This document shows, one piece after another, positions 51,275-60,571 of a DNA stretch of 64,000 nucleotides. The first letter of the stretch is position 1. Each line of letters opens with the position of its first letter. Made by a program: the position numbers and the translations under genes. Below the pieces are notes generated by a model, which worked only from the letters and a program-made list of their open reading frames with translations, had not been told where the DNA came from and did not search any database. Origin of the DNA: Yoonia ponticola (GTDB lineage: Bacteria; Pseudomonadota; Alphaproteobacteria; Rhodobacterales; Rhodobacteraceae); NCBI RefSeq assembly GCF_014199395.1, contig NZ_JACIJM010000006.1, positions 62,001-126,000 on the forward strand, in the 5' to 3' direction.

Positions 51275-52032
51275 GCGGTTCTCATCGGGATGCCGGCGTG
51301 TTCCATGTGGGCCTTGGCCTCGCCGATGGAATAGGTGCCGAAGTGGAAGATCGAGGCGGCAAGCACGGCGGACGCACCGCCTTCGGTGACGCCTTCGACC
51401 AGATGATCCAGAGTGCCGACGCCGCCGGATGCGATGACAGGCACGTTGACCGCGTCGCTGACCGCGCGGGTCAGGGGCAGGTTAAAGCCTGATTTGGTGC
51501 CGTCGCGGTCCATTGAGGTGAGCAGGATTTCTCCGGCCCCTTTTTCGACCACGGTGCGGGCAAATTCGACGGCATCAATGCCAGTGGCGCGCCGACCACC
51601 GTGGGTGAAGATTTCCCAACGGCCCGGTGCGACGGTTTTAGCGTCGATGGCGACAACGATGCATTGGCTGCCGAATCGCAGGGCTGCTTCGGCCACAACG
51701 TCGGGGTTGGCTACGGCCGCGGAGTTAAAGCTGACCTTGTCGGCACCAGCAAGCAGCAGGTTACGCACATCGTGATGCGTACGCACACCGCCACCAATCG
51801 TGAGCGGCATAAAACATTGCTCGGCTGTGCGCGTCGCAAGATCGAACATCGTGCCGCGATTCTCTTCGGTGGCCATAATGTCCAGAAAGCAAAGCTCGTC
51901 CGCACCAGCCGCGTTATATGCAATCGCCGCATCCACGGGATCGCCCGCGTCGATGAGATCTACAAAATTCACGCCTTTGACGACACGCCCTTCGGCGACA
52001 TCTAGGCAGGGGATGATCCGTGTTTTCAACAT
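51271..52032 (-). CDS. hisF: HisF, imidazole glycerol phosphate synthase cyclase subunit
   Basis: This 253-residue TIM barrel uses ammonia from HisH to close the imidazole ring. The start [18 protein letters not shown] with the first catalytic Asp, the phosphate loops GGGVRT and ASGGVG, and the second Asp in [13 protein letters not shown] are intact. It overlaps hisE. HisH, its glutaminase partner, is 2.5 kb away in the same cluster. Confidence 0.96.
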   Translation of the reverse strand: MLKTRIIPCLDVAEGRVVKGVNFVDLIDAGDPVDAAIAYNAAGADELCFLDIMATEENRGTMFDLATRTAEQCFMPLTIGGGVRTHHDVRNLLLAGADKVSFNSAAVANPDVVAEAALRFGSQCIVVAIDAKTVAPGRWEIFTHGGRRATGIDAVEFARTVVEKGAGEILLTSMDRDGTKSGFNLPLTRAVSDAVNVPVIASGGVGTLDHLVEGVTEGGASAVLAASIFHFGTYSIGEAKAHMEHAGIPMRTA

Positions 52033-52110
52033 GCCGTGAGGTTTAGGCCGAAAACTAGCGCTTGGAAAGATGGTGTGTCATGTCTTGGGGGAACTAATGA
52101 GGAGAAAACG

Positions 52111-52557
52111 ATGAAACGCATGATGACCGCCCTTGCGGCGACCGCGACATTCGCAGCGGCCCCACTTATGGCCGAAACAATCACACAGGCGTCACCGCAT
52201 TCGGTGCCTGCGACGATGGACGCATTGCAGGCGGCTGTTGAAGGCGCAGGGGCTACGATATTCGCCCGTGTGGACCACGCAGCAGGGGCCGCATCTGTGG
52301 ACATGGAACTGGCGGACGCCGAACTGCTGATCTTTGGCAACCCGATGCTGGGCACGCCAGCGATGCAGGCTGATATCCACGCAGGGCTGCAACTGCCGCT
52401 GCGGGTTCTCGTCTACGCAGGCGATGACGGCACGGTTGTTGCCTATGAGACTGTCGAGACGTTGTTTGGCGGGCTTGATGTCCCGTTGGACGCGGAATTT
52501 GCGCAGAAGATGACAGGGGCTTTGGCCGCATTAACGGGCAAGGCAGTGGCTGAATAA
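52111..52557 (+). CDS. DUF302 exported protein
   Basis: This 148-residue protein has a signal peptide (MTALAATATFAAAPLMAE) and then a DUF302 domain: SVPATMDALQAAVEGAGATI, ELLIFGNPMLGTPAMQAD and LPLRVLVY. This small fold is widespread, and its function is unknown. GGAG lies 7 bases before the ATG at 52111. The gene opposes the his genes, interrupting the cluster. A dispersed repeat and a hairpin follow. Confidence 0.9.
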   Translation: MKRMMTALAATATFAAAPLMAETITQASPHSVPATMDALQAAVEGAGATIFARVDHAAGAASVDMELADAELLIFGNPMLGTPAMQADIHAGLQLPLRVLVYAGDDGTVVAYETVETLFGGLDVPLDAEFAQKMTGALAALTGKAVAE

Positions 52558-52566
52558 TACGTTGAT

Positions 52567-52588
52567 TGAGTTGTTTTGGCGAAATGAA
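52567..52588 (+). repeat. Dispersed pre-terminator repeat, copy 2
   Basis: Contains GTTGTTTTGGCGAAATGAA, identical to the copies at 31664 and 61472. It begins 9 bases after the DUF302 stop and is followed directly by a GC hairpin. Confidence 0.82.
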
Positions 52589-52621
52589 GGGGCGGCGGTG
52601 TGGGAAACGCCGCCGTCTTTT
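52589..52621. terminator. Bidirectional terminator between DUF302 gene and hisA
   Basis: Stem GGCGGCG/CGCCGCC with a 10-base loop, then GTCTTTTC on the plus strand. It lies between convergent genes, immediately after a dispersed repeat. Confidence 0.8.
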
Positions 52622-53340
52622 CATGTGTTGAGCAGGTGCATCGCTTCTTGCAGGTCGATGGCCCCGTCATAAAGCGCGCGGCCTGAAATTGCGCCTGAGA
52701 TCACGTTTGTGTCTTTCAGCGCTTTGAGATCGGCAAGTGATGATACGCCGCCGGATGCGATCACCGGAATATCGACGGCGCGGGCGAGGGCGGCGGTCGC
52801 GTCGATGTTCGGCCCTTTCATCGCACCATCGCGCAGGATGTCGGTGTAAATGATCGCGGCGATGCCTGCGTCCTCAAATGATTTGGCAAGGTCAGTCACC
52901 ATCACATCGGTTTCTTCGGCCCAGCCGCGCGTGGCGACGCGCCCATTGCGGGCATCAAGGCCAACGGCGACTTGGTTCGGGAACGCTTTGGCAGCTTGGC
53001 GCACCAGATCGGGGTTTTCTACTGCCACAGTGCCAAGGATCACGCGGGTCAGACCGCGGTCAAGCCAGCGTTCGATGGTCGCCATGTCGCGGATACCGCC
53101 GCCAAGCTGCGTGGGCACTTTGCAGGCTTTCAAAATTGCCTCAACGGGGGCCGCATTCACCGGCTCACCCGCAAACGCCCCGTTCAGGTCAACCAAGTGC
53201 AGCCATTCGCAACCTGCCGCGACAAAGCTCAGCGCTTGCGCTGCCGGATCGTCGTTGAAAACTGTCGTCTGCTCCATGTCCCCATGCACAAGCCGCACGG
53301 CGTTTCCGTCTTTGAGGTCAATGGCTGGGTACAGGATCAT
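52621..53340 (-). CDS. hisA: HisA, phosphoribosylformimino-5-aminoimidazole carboxamide ribotide isomerase
   Basis: This 239-residue TIM barrel, paralogous to HisF, is an Amadori isomerase. [20 protein letters not shown] carries the first catalytic Asp, GGGIRD and ASGGVS are the phosphate loops, and [13 protein letters not shown] holds the second Asp. The ATG at 53340 is chosen over an open upstream extension. DUF302 and DUF2147 genes on the other strand separate it from hisF and from hisH. Confidence 0.95.
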   Translation of the reverse strand: MILYPAIDLKDGNAVRLVHGDMEQTTVFNDDPAAQALSFVAAGCEWLHLVDLNGAFAGEPVNAAPVEAILKACKVPTQLGGGIRDMATIERWLDRGLTRVILGTVAVENPDLVRQAAKAFPNQVAVGLDARNGRVATRGWAEETDVMVTDLAKSFEDAGIAAIIYTDILRDGAMKGPNIDATAALARAVDIPVIASGGVSSLADLKALKDTNVISGAISGRALYDGAIDLQEAMHLLNT

Positions 53341-53475
53341 GGCGCTACTCCGGTTGCTTGGCCGCTTTCTACATTGGGCGGCGTGGATTGCAATGCGCAG
53401 TGGACCCAACGTCAGTGTTGATTTGGAACGCGGCTGGCGCTCAAGCTGGAGCATCACTTACGGGAGGAAGATGAA

Positions 53476-53871
53476 ATGAAGAAAATACTACTCGCAGCCG
53501 TGGCTGCAATGGCGATGGCAACCACCGCGACAGCCCAAGAGGCGGTTTACGGCGAATGGAAATCACAGCCGGGCGAGACGGGCGGGTATATCCATGTGCG
53601 CCTTGGGCCGTGCGGCGCGAATGTTTGTGGCGAGATCACAGAAGTCGTGGGCAACGACAACACGTCCATTGTTGGTCGTACGATCATCCAGAACATGGCC
53701 CCACAGGGTGGTGGCGCTTATTCCGGCGGCACGATCTGGGCACCTGACACGGACAAGACCTACAAGGCTGACATGACCATGAACGGGAATAGTTCGTTGG
53801 TTGTGCGCGGGTGCGTCGGGATCTGTACGGGTCTGACCAGCCGTTCGCAGACATGGTCGCGAATCCGCTAA
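53476..53871 (+). CDS. DUF2147 exported protein
   Basis: This 131-residue protein has a signal peptide (LLAAVAAMAMATTATAQE), then a DUF2147 domain: YGEWKSQPGETGGYIHVRLGPCGANVCGE split over residues 25-55, a central GGTIWAPDTDKTY and an ending SSLVVRGCVGICTGLTS. The four Cys could form two disulfides. The function of the family is unknown. It stands on the opposite strand inside the his cluster and ends 3 bases from the convergent transglycosylase gene. Confidence 0.9.
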   Translation: MKKILLAAVAAMAMATTATAQEAVYGEWKSQPGETGGYIHVRLGPCGANVCGEITEVVGNDNTSIVGRTIIQNMAPQGGGAYSGGTIWAPDTDKTYKADMTMNGNSSLVVRGCVGICTGLTSRSQTWSRIR

Positions 53872-53874
53872 ACC

Positions 53875-54399
53875 TTAGCGAAGTTGCGCTTCAGCTGCGC
53901 AGCTTCGCACGCCACCGGGGCGTAATCCGGTTTCTACCAGAAGGTTCTGACGCTTGGCCTCGTAGTAATAGCCGCGTGCGTACCAGCTGACGGCTGTGGC
54001 CTCGTCACCGTCCGACAGCAACCAAGCCCCGCGCAAATAACGTCCAGCATAAAGCAAATTGGTTTCCGCATCGAGAAGGCTATCCGGCGTGCCGCGATGC
54101 CCCATGGTCCGTGCAGTCTGCGGCAAAACCTGCATCAAGCCCCAGTAAGGACCGTTGCGCGCACCAGCCCGATAATCGCTCTCGCGTTGGATCACGCGGT
54201 GCAGCAGGCTTTCTGGAATGGCGTGACAGGCCGCATATTTCCGCACCAACTGCCGCATGTGCCGCGTTTCACCCGGATGCAGCCCGATATCTGTGCGCGT
54301 ACCTTGCGATTCGGCGGCGACCTCGGGGGACCGGATCGGAACCCACCCGCAACTGGCGACAGAAAAAGCGAGTGCGAGGCAGATCAGGCGGTTCAACAT
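53875..54399 (-). CDS. Lytic transglycosylase (SLT domain) lipoprotein
   Basis: This 174-residue exported muramidase-like enzyme cuts peptidoglycan with anhydro product formation. The signal ends in ASCGW (lipobox-type Cys17). The SLT core has the catalytic Glu in VIQRESDYRAGARN, then GLMQVLPQTAR and NLLYAGRYL. It is a short, single-domain version. It sits between hisH and hisA on the same strand, so it may be co-transcribed with the his genes although unrelated. Confidence 0.9.
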   Translation of the reverse strand: MLNRLICLALAFSVASCGWVPIRSPEVAAESQGTRTDIGLHPGETRHMRQLVRKYAACHAIPESLLHRVIQRESDYRAGARNGPYWGLMQVLPQTARTMGHRGTPDSLLDAETNLLYAGRYLRGAWLLSDGDEATAVSWYARGYYYEAKRQNLLVETGLRPGGVRSCAAEAQLR

Positions 54400-54487
54400 G
54401 GGACGCTTTCCATTGGAATTTGCGGAAAGCTACCCCATTCACATGGGCTGCGGTAGTCTGCGAAATCGCGCAGGCGGTAGGCCGCCG

Positions 54488-55126
54488 CTACGGTGTCCAG
54501 CCTAGGAAGTTCGCAATCATCCGCAGGCCTGCGGCTTGGCTTTTCTCGGGGTGGAATTGCATCCCGATGATATTGTCGCGCCCGATGATGGCGGTGATAT
54601 CGCCCGCGTAATCGACATGGGCCAGACGCTCAGCCGGATTGGTCACGGTCATCGCATAAGAATGCACGAAATAAGCGTGTTCGCCGGTTTCAATGCCAGC
54701 AAACACCGGATGCGGGTTGTCGATCACCAGATCATTCCAGCCCATATGCGGGATTTTCAGTTTTGGGTCAGCAGGTGTGATCTTGCGAATGTCACCCGCG
54801 ATCCAGCCGAAACCAGCGGTGGGCTCGTATTCGTGCCCCGTGGTCGCCAGCATCTGCATACCGACGCAAATCCCCATGAACGGCACGGCGCGGGTCATGA
54901 CGGCCTCGGTGATGGCCTCGCCAAGGCCCGTGCGGCTAAGCAATTCGGTGCGGCAATGCGGGAACGCACCGTCACCGGGCAGCACGATGCGGTCAGCTTT
55001 GGCCACGACGTCGGGATCAGCGGTCACATGTATCGCGCCGCTGCCGACTTCGGTTGCCATGCGCTCGAATGCTTTTTGGGCAGAGTGCAAATTGCCGCTG
55101 TCATAGTCGATTAAGACGGTCGTCAT
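54488..55126 (-). CDS. hisH: HisH, imidazole glycerol phosphate synthase glutaminase subunit
   Basis: This 212-residue class I glutamine amidotransferase releases ammonia for HisF. The nucleophile Cys87 is in FMGICVGMQ, and the His192-x-Glu194 pair is in FHPEKSQ. The usual opening LIDYDSGNLHSAQKAFER is present. It lies 24 bases downstream of hisB on the same strand and is probably co-transcribed with it. Confidence 0.96.
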   Translation of the reverse strand: MTTVLIDYDSGNLHSAQKAFERMATEVGSGAIHVTADPDVVAKADRIVLPGDGAFPHCRTELLSRTGLGEAITEAVMTRAVPFMGICVGMQMLATTGHEYEPTAGFGWIAGDIRKITPADPKLKIPHMGWNDLVIDNPHPVFAGIETGEHAYFVHSYAMTVTNPAERLAHVDYAGDITAIIGRDNIIGMQFHPEKSQAAGLRMIANFLGWTP

Positions 55127-55150
55127 ATCATTTCACCTTCGCGATTACGC

Positions 55151-55738
55151 TTACAGCGCGCCTTTGGTCGATGGAATCGCATCCGACTTGCGCGGATCGG
55201 TTTCCAACGCGTCACGCAACGCACGGGCGACAGCCTTGAACGCAGCTTCTGCGATGTGGTGCGCGTTAAAGCCGTGCAGTTTGTCGATGTGCAGCGTGAT
55301 GCCGCCGTGGGTGCTGATCGCTTGGAAAAACTCGCGGACGAGTTCGGTGTCAAACGTGCCGATTTTGCCGAAAGGCAGATCAAGATTGCAAATCAGGTAA
55401 GGTCGCGCGGACAGGTCCAACGCACAACGCACCTGCGCGTCATCCATCGCAAGGTGGCACGAACCATAACGGACGATCCCCTTTTTGTCGCCCATGGCTT
55501 GGGTCAAGGCTTGGCCAATCGCGATTCCCACATCTTCGACGGTGTGGTGGTCGTCGATGTGCAAATCACCCGATGCCCGCACAGTCATATCAATCAACGC
55601 ATGGCGCGACAGCTGGTCCAGCATGTGGTCGAAGAAACCGACGCCAGTTTGATTGTCATAAATCCCAGTCCCATCAAGGTTCAGGGTGACAGTGATGTCC
55701 GTTTCAGCCGTTTTGCGCGTGATTGTAGCAGTCCGCAT
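55151..55738 (-). CDS. hisB: HisB, imidazoleglycerol-phosphate dehydratase
   Basis: This is a 195-residue manganese-dependent dehydratase without the phosphatase domain found in enterobacteria. The metal motifs are [28 protein letters not shown] and [15 protein letters not shown]. The start at 55738 gives the normal length; 19 upstream codons are open but unlikely. It is the first gene of hisB-hisH here. Confidence 0.96.
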   Translation of the reverse strand: MRTATITRKTAETDITVTLNLDGTGIYDNQTGVGFFDHMLDQLSRHALIDMTVRASGDLHIDDHHTVEDVGIAIGQALTQAMGDKKGIVRYGSCHLAMDDAQVRCALDLSARPYLICNLDLPFGKIGTFDTELVREFFQAISTHGGITLHIDKLHGFNAHHIAEAAFKAVARALRDALETDPRKSDAIPSTKGAL

Positions 55739-55848
55739 GGGAACCTCCGTAGGCATTGCATGGACGCTTATAGGGACGTGCGGGGCAGGGGCCAAGGTGG
55801 TCGGCGACGATTGTGCGCGGATGTGGCGAACAGGCTGTACCCGAAAAC

Positions 55849-55875
55849 GACGAAAGGCCGCCCGAAGGCGACCCT
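55849..55875 (-). terminator. Terminator of tRNA-Gly
   Basis: On the minus strand AGGGTCGCC-TTCG-GGCGGCCTT forms a 9-bp stem with a stable TTCG loop, followed by a T-rich TTTCGTCGTTTTC. It lies about 30 bases after the tRNA 3' end. Confidence 0.8.
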
Positions 55876-55879
55876 GTCG

Positions 55880-55898
55880 TAACGAATTGAATTCGTTA
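55880..55898. repeat. Perfect 19-bp palindrome between tRNA-Gly and its terminator
   Basis: TAACGAATTGAATTCGTTA is a perfect palindrome with a single central base, 7 bases past the tRNA 3' end. It could help 3' trimming or be part of termination. Confidence 0.5.
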
Positions 55899-55905
55899 GA
55901 CTAAC

Positions 55906-55980
55906 TGGAGCGGGCGAAGAGATTCGAACTCTCGACCCTAACCTTGGCAAGGTTATGCTCTACCCCTGAGCTACGCCCGC
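55906..55980 (-). tRNA. tRNA-Gly (GCC)
   Basis: Complete cloverleaf: acceptor GCGGGCG/CGCCCGC, D-arm GCTC...GAGC, anticodon loop TTGCCAA with GCC, T-arm GAGAG-TTCGAAT-CTCTT, discriminator T and encoded CCA. Confidence 0.97.
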
Positions 55981-56081
55981 ATCCCGTTAGTAAGGGGGGA
56001 TTTAGAGTGAGTTGATGATGGCCGCAAGACCAAAATTGCAGGTTTTTGAATTTTTTTACATTTAAGGATCGGACCGCCGTT

Positions 56082-56486
56082 TTAGACGTGGGTTCGATCC
56101 GTATGTGTGAATTGGATCAGGTCCCAACGGTTACCAAATGGGTCTTGGAATACGACCACCGTGCCATAAGGCTCGTCGCGTGGGGCATGTTCAAAAAACA
56201 CGCCCTTGGCGGCCATATCCGCGTAATCGCGTGCAAAATCATCGGTTTCCAAAAACAGCCAAACGCGGCCACCGCCTTGGTTTCCGATAGCCTCGCGTTG
56301 CGCACCGACAGCACGCGCGAGTAGAAACTCGGTCCCGCTGCCGGCATGGCCAACCCGCACCCAGCGTTTTTCGGCGCTGATCGGTTCGTCCTGCAGTAGG
56401 TCAAACCCAAGCGTATCCACAAAAAATGCAATGCCTGCGTCGTACTCAGGGACAAGAATTGCAACGAGGGCCAGACGTTTGCTCAT
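56082..56486 (-). CDS. VOC family (glyoxalase/dioxygenase-like) protein
   Basis: This 134-residue protein has the two-module VOC fold: LALVAILVPEYDAGIAFFVDTLGFDLLQD in outline at residues 4-32, then a second half with YADMAAKGVFFEHAPRDEPYG and VVFQDPFGNRWDLIQF. The GNRWDLI ending is typical of glyoxalase-like proteins of unknown substrate. The start overlaps the stop of the MAPEG gene (ATGA), so the two are coupled; MAPEG proteins handle glutathione, which fits a detoxification pair. Confidence 0.88.
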   Translation of the reverse strand: MSKRLALVAILVPEYDAGIAFFVDTLGFDLLQDEPISAEKRWVRVGHAGSGTEFLLARAVGAQREAIGNQGGGRVWLFLETDDFARDYADMAAKGVFFEHAPRDEPYGTVVVFQDPFGNRWDLIQFTHTDRTHV

Positions 56487-56869
56487 AGGATGCTGTGCAC
56501 AATCAGACCCATCGCGCCAACGGCCTGCATGATCAAAGTCAAAATCATGCCCCAGAACCGGAATTTAAAGATCATCGGATGTACCCAGAACGCAATCGCA
56601 TGCAGCAAACGCCCGACGAGCAACATCAGCCCAAGCACATGAACCGCGCTAGCAGGCGCGCCTTGCAACTCGACACAGGCCAGAATGATCAGACCAATTG
56701 GGGTGTATTCGGCAAAGTTGGCTTGCCCACGCACGCGCTGGCGCATGTCTTTGCTATCTGCATCGCCCAGCGACACGCTATTAGCGCGACGAAAAGCGAT
56801 AACGCGGAACGATAGCGCCAGAAAAACGAGCGCCAGTAGGCCGACATAAAGAGAGGTGATGGGAAGCAT
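56483..56869 (-). CDS. MAPEG family membrane protein
   Basis: This 128-residue protein has four hydrophobic helices, with the MAPEG signature RVRGQANFAEYTPIGLII and LGLMLLVGRLLHAIAF. Members are glutathione-dependent transferases or peroxidases of membrane lipids; bacterial YecN-like ones are poorly known. It is followed without a gap by the VOC gene. A role in electrophile or peroxide defence is inferred from family and pairing. Confidence 0.9.
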   Translation of the reverse strand: MLPITSLYVGLLALVFLALSFRVIAFRRANSVSLGDADSKDMRQRVRGQANFAEYTPIGLIILACVELQGAPASAVHVLGLMLLVGRLLHAIAFWVHPMIFKFRFWGMILTLIMQAVGAMGLIVHSIL

Positions 56870-56956
56870 GGTGTGTATCCTGTGATATGAAACCTCAGGC
56901 TACAGACGGAATGGCGGCACCGCTAGGGCTATCGCTACAACAGTCAGGGTGGGCAA

Positions 56957-56982
56957 GGGCGGCGAGACTGATCCCGCCGCCC
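56957..56982 (-). terminator. GC hairpin downstream of pyc
   Basis: A perfect 8-bp stem GGGCGGCG/CGCCGCCC around a 10-base loop lies 8 bases after the pyc stop on the minus strand. It lacks a T-run, so termination may be weak. Confidence 0.6.
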
Positions 56983-56989
56983 GATTGCG

Positions 56990-59900
56990 TTAGGACAATT
57001 CGATCAGCAAGTCTTTGGCGTCGATTTGCGCACCGATGCCGACATGCACCGCCTTGATCGTGGCGTCGCGGTCGGCGTGGATGCCGGTTTCCATTTTCAT
57101 CGCCTCGATGGTCAGCAGCAGATCGCCCGCTTTGACCCTTTGACCGACAGACATGGCAACCGAGGCCACAACACCCGGCATTGGCGCGCCGATGTGATCC
57201 GGATTGCCGATTTCGGCTTTCGGGCGTGTCACTTTGTCAGCGGCGGCCAAACGGTTCAGCACGCGAATTGTCCGTGGTTGACCGTTCAGTTCAAAGAACA
57301 CCTTCACTTCGCCGTCTTCGTTCATGTCAGACACAGCCTGCATCCGAATTTCCAACGTCTTGCCCGGATCGATTTCAGCCGAAATTTCTTCACCCGGCTC
57401 CATGCCGTAAAAGAACGTCTTGGTCGGCAAGGTTCGCACAGGCCCGTAAGTCCGGTGACGGCCCATGTAATCAAGGAACACCTTCGGGTACATCAAGTAG
57501 CCATTCAGGTCTTCGTCATCGATTTTACGACCGTCCAGCAGATCAGTCAGCTCTTTGCGGGTCGCATCCAGATCAACGGCTGGCAAATGCTGGCCGGGGC
57601 GATCGGTGGACGGTTTTTCGCCTTTGAGAACCTTTTTCTGGATCGCAGCAGGCCAGCCACCTGGGGGTTGTCCAAGCGAGCCTTTCATCATGTCCACAAC
57701 GGAATCAGGGAACACCACATCGGTCTTGGGGTCTTCGACATCCGCACGAGTCAGGTTCTGGGACACCATCATCAGCGCCATGTCGCCCACAACTTTGGAC
57801 GACGGCGTCACCTTTACGATATCGCCAAACATCTGGTTCACGTCCGCATAAGTCTGCGCAACCTCGTGCCAGCGTTCCTCTAGACCCAATGACCGCGCTT
57901 GCGATTTCAGGTTGGTAAACTGACCACCGGGCATTTCGTGCAGATAGACTTCGGATGCAGGGGCCTGCAGACCGGATTCGAACGCAAGGTAATGTTCGCG
58001 GACCTGTTCAAAGTAGTTGGAAATCTCGCGGATCGCGGTGACGTCCAAACCAGTATCGCGGTCGGTGCCTTTCAGCGCCTCAACAATAGAGCCAAGCGTC
58101 GGCTGCGACGTGTTGCCAGAGAAACTGTCCATCGCGGCGTCTACAACGTCAACACCCGCCTCAGAAACGGCCAGAACCGTCGCAATCGCAGCGCCCGACG
58201 TGTCATGCGTGTGGAAGTGGATCGGCAGGCCGACCTCTTCTTTCAGCGCCTTCACCAGCACCCGACCAGCGCCGGGTTTCAACAACCCAGCCATGTCTTT
58301 CAGACCCAGAACATGGGCACCAGCGGCCTCTAGTTCCTTGGCCATGCCGACATAATACTTCAGGTCATATTTCGCGCGGGCAGGGTCCAGCAGATCGCCA
58401 GTGTAGCAGATCGTGCCTTCGATCACTTTGCCGGATTCGCCCACCGCGTCCATCGCGACGCGCATGTTCTCAACCCAGTTCAGGCTGTCAAATACACGGA
58501 ACACATCAACACCGGACACGGCGGCCTGACGGACAAATTCCTGCACCACGTTGTCAGGGTAGTTGGTGTAACCCACGCCATTAGACGCCCGCAAAAGCAT
58601 CTGTGTCATGATGTTCGGCATCACCGCACGGATATCGCGCAGACGCTGCCACGGACATTCCTGCAGGAACCGATACGCCACATCAAACGTCGCACCGCCC
58701 CAGCATTCAACCGAGAACAGTTGGTTCATCTTGGCAGCATAAGCAGGGGCCGCGTTAATCATATCCAGCGACCGCATCCGCGTGGCCAGCAAAGACTGGT
58801 GGCCGTCGCGCATTGTGGTGTCTGTGATCAGCAACTGCGGCTGATCATGCATCCAGTTTGCGACCGCTTCTGGTCCGAATTCTTCGAGAATGTTACGCGT
58901 GCCGGGGATGACTTCGCTGGTGCGTTTCACGGGCGGTTTCGGCGGTTTCACATCGGCCGCAGGACGCGGACGTCCCGCGGTTTCAGGATGCCCGTTCACC
59001 GTAATATCCGCGATATACGTCAGGATTTTCGTCGCACGGTCACGGCGCTTTGAGAAGTTGAACAGCTCTGGCGTCTGGTCGATGAATTTCGTGTGGTATT
59101 CATTGTTCAGGAACGTCGGATGCTTCAGCAGGTTTTCGACAAAGGCAATGTTGGTCGACACACCGCGAATACGGAATTCCCGCAAAGCACGATCCATCCG
59201 CGCAATCGCCATTTCAGGCGTCGGTGCGCGCGCGGTCACTTTGGTCAGCAGGCTGTCGTAATAGCGCGTGATCACAGCGCCAGAATATGCGGTGCCACCA
59301 TCCAGCCGGATACCCGGACCAGTGGCCGTGCGGTACATCTGAATCCGACCGTAATCAGGGATAAAGTTGTTCTGCGGGTCTTCAGTCGTGACGCGACACT
59401 GCAACGCGTGGCCATCAAGGTGAACGTCATATTGCGACGCACAGCCCGTGGCCTCGACCAGCGATTTGCCTTCAGCGATCAGCACCTGAGCGCGGACAAT
59501 ATCAATGCCTGTGACTTCTTCGGTGACAGTATGCTCAACCTGAACGCGCGGGTTCACTTCGATAAAATAGAACTCGCCGCTGTCCATATCCATCAGGAAT
59601 TCGACGGTGCCAGCGCATTCGTAATTCACGAACTGGCAAATTTTCTTGCCCAAGTTGCAAATCTGTTCGCGCTGCGTGCCAGACAAATAAGGGGCAGGGG
59701 CGCGTTCCACGACTTTTTGGTTGCGGCGTTGGACAGAACAATCACGCTCCCAAAGGTGGTAAATCGCACCATGGCTGTCGCCCAAAATCTGGACCTCAAC
59801 ATGCCGCGCGCGCACAATCATCTTTTCAAGGAAGCCAGCGCCGTTGCCGAACGCAGCCTCAGCTTCGCGGCGACCTTCCAGCACTTTTTCTTCAAGCTCT

Positions 59901-60433
59901 TCTTCGTTGTTAATCGCCCGCATCCCGCGACCACCGCCGCCCCATGAGGCTTTGAGCATCAACGGATAGCCAACCTCGGCGGCTTGCTTTTTCACCAACG
60001 CCATGTCGTCGCCCAGCACATCGGTGGCCGGAATAACGGGAACGCCCGCCTCAACAGCGACATTTCTGGCAGAGGCTTTGTCGCCCAACATGCGCATCGT
60101 TTCAGCCTTTGGGCCGATGAATGTGATGCCATTTTCGGTGCAAGCGTCAACAAAATCGGGGTTCTCAGACAATAGCCCATAGCCCGGGTGGATCGCATCA
60201 GCGCCAGACATCTTGGCGACGCGGATAATTTCTTCGATCGAAAGGTAAGCAGCAACAGGACCAAGGCCCTCGCCGATGCGGTAAGCTTCGTCCGCCTTAA
60301 AGCGGTGCAGGCCCAACTTGTCTTCTTCGGCGTACACGGCAACCGTCTTTTTTCCCATCTCATTCGCAGCACGCATGATTCGAATCGCGATTTCCCCGCG
60401 GTTCGCAATGAGAATTTTCTTGAAATTAGCCAT
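56990..60433 (-). CDS. pyc: Pyc, pyruvate carboxylase
   Basis: This is a 1147-residue biotin enzyme that makes oxaloacetate from pyruvate and bicarbonate, an anaplerotic step. The order is the one-chain form: biotin carboxylase (about 1-465; ANRGEIAIRIMRAA, KASWGGGGRGMR, FIEVNPRVQVEHTVTEE); carboxyltransferase (about 540-820; ITDTTMRDGHQSLLATRMR, FHTHDTSGAA); PYC/OADA domain; and biotin carrier with the modified Lys1113 in EAMKMET. All key residues are present. It carries its own hairpin after the stop. Confidence 0.96.
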   Translation of the reverse strand: MANFKKILIANRGEIAIRIMRAANEMGKKTVAVYAEEDKLGLHRFKADEAYRIGEGLGPVAAYLSIEEIIRVAKMSGADAIHPGYGLLSENPDFVDACTENGITFIGPKAETMRMLGDKASARNVAVEAGVPVIPATDVLGDDMALVKKQAAEVGYPLMLKASWGGGGRGMRAINNEEELEEKVLEGRREAEAAFGNGAGFLEKMIVRARHVEVQILGDSHGAIYHLWERDCSVQRRNQKVVERAPAPYLSGTQREQICNLGKKICQFVNYECAGTVEFLMDMDSGEFYFIEVNPRVQVEHTVTEEVTGIDIVRAQVLIAEGKSLVEATGCASQYDVHLDGHALQCRVTTEDPQNNFIPDYGRIQMYRTATGPGIRLDGGTAYSGAVITRYYDSLLTKVTARAPTPEMAIARMDRALREFRIRGVSTNIAFVENLLKHPTFLNNEYHTKFIDQTPELFNFSKRRDRATKILTYIADITVNGHPETAGRPRPAADVKPPKPPVKRTSEVIPGTRNILEEFGPEAVANWMHDQPQLLITDTTMRDGHQSLLATRMRSLDMINAAPAYAAKMNQLFSVECWGGATFDVAYRFLQECPWQRLRDIRAVMPNIMTQMLLRASNGVGYTNYPDNVVQEFVRQAAVSGVDVFRVFDSLNWVENMRVAMDAVGESGKVIEGTICYTGDLLDPARAKYDLKYYVGMAKELEAAGAHVLGLKDMAGLLKPGAGRVLVKALKEEVGLPIHFHTHDTSGAAIATVLAVSEAGVDVVDAAMDSFSGNTSQPTLGSIVEALKGTDRDTGLDVTAIREISNYFEQVREHYLAFESGLQAPASEVYLHEMPGGQFTNLKSQARSLGLEERWHEVAQTYADVNQMFGDIVKVTPSSKVVGDMALMMVSQNLTRADVEDPKTDVVFPDSVVDMMKGSLGQPPGGWPAAIQKKVLKGEKPSTDRPGQHLPAVDLDATRKELTDLLDGRKIDDEDLNGYLMYPKVFLDYMGRHRTYGPVRTLPTKTFFYGMEPGEEISAEIDPGKTLEIRMQAVSDMNEDGEVKVFFELNGQPRTIRVLNRLAAADKVTRPKAEIGNPDHIGAPMPGVVASVAMSVGQRVKAGDLLLTIEAMKMETGIHADRDATIKAVHVGIGAQIDAKDLLIELS

Positions 60434-60571
60434 GTTCGTCCCTTTCGCAGTTGCGGCAACTGTTAGTTACAAAACCGCCATTGTAAAGTTCGTATACGTA
60501 AGTTGATTGCGCTAACGCCGCGATGCGGCGATTTTCCGGACCCGCCAAACAGGGGGCAAATCGACGATCCG

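Noticed and set aside
57026-57883. Long plus-strand frames (57026-57883 and 59093-59947) opposite pyruvate carboxylase
   Set aside because: They lie wholly inside the well-supported pyc gene, have no domain and no start signal.
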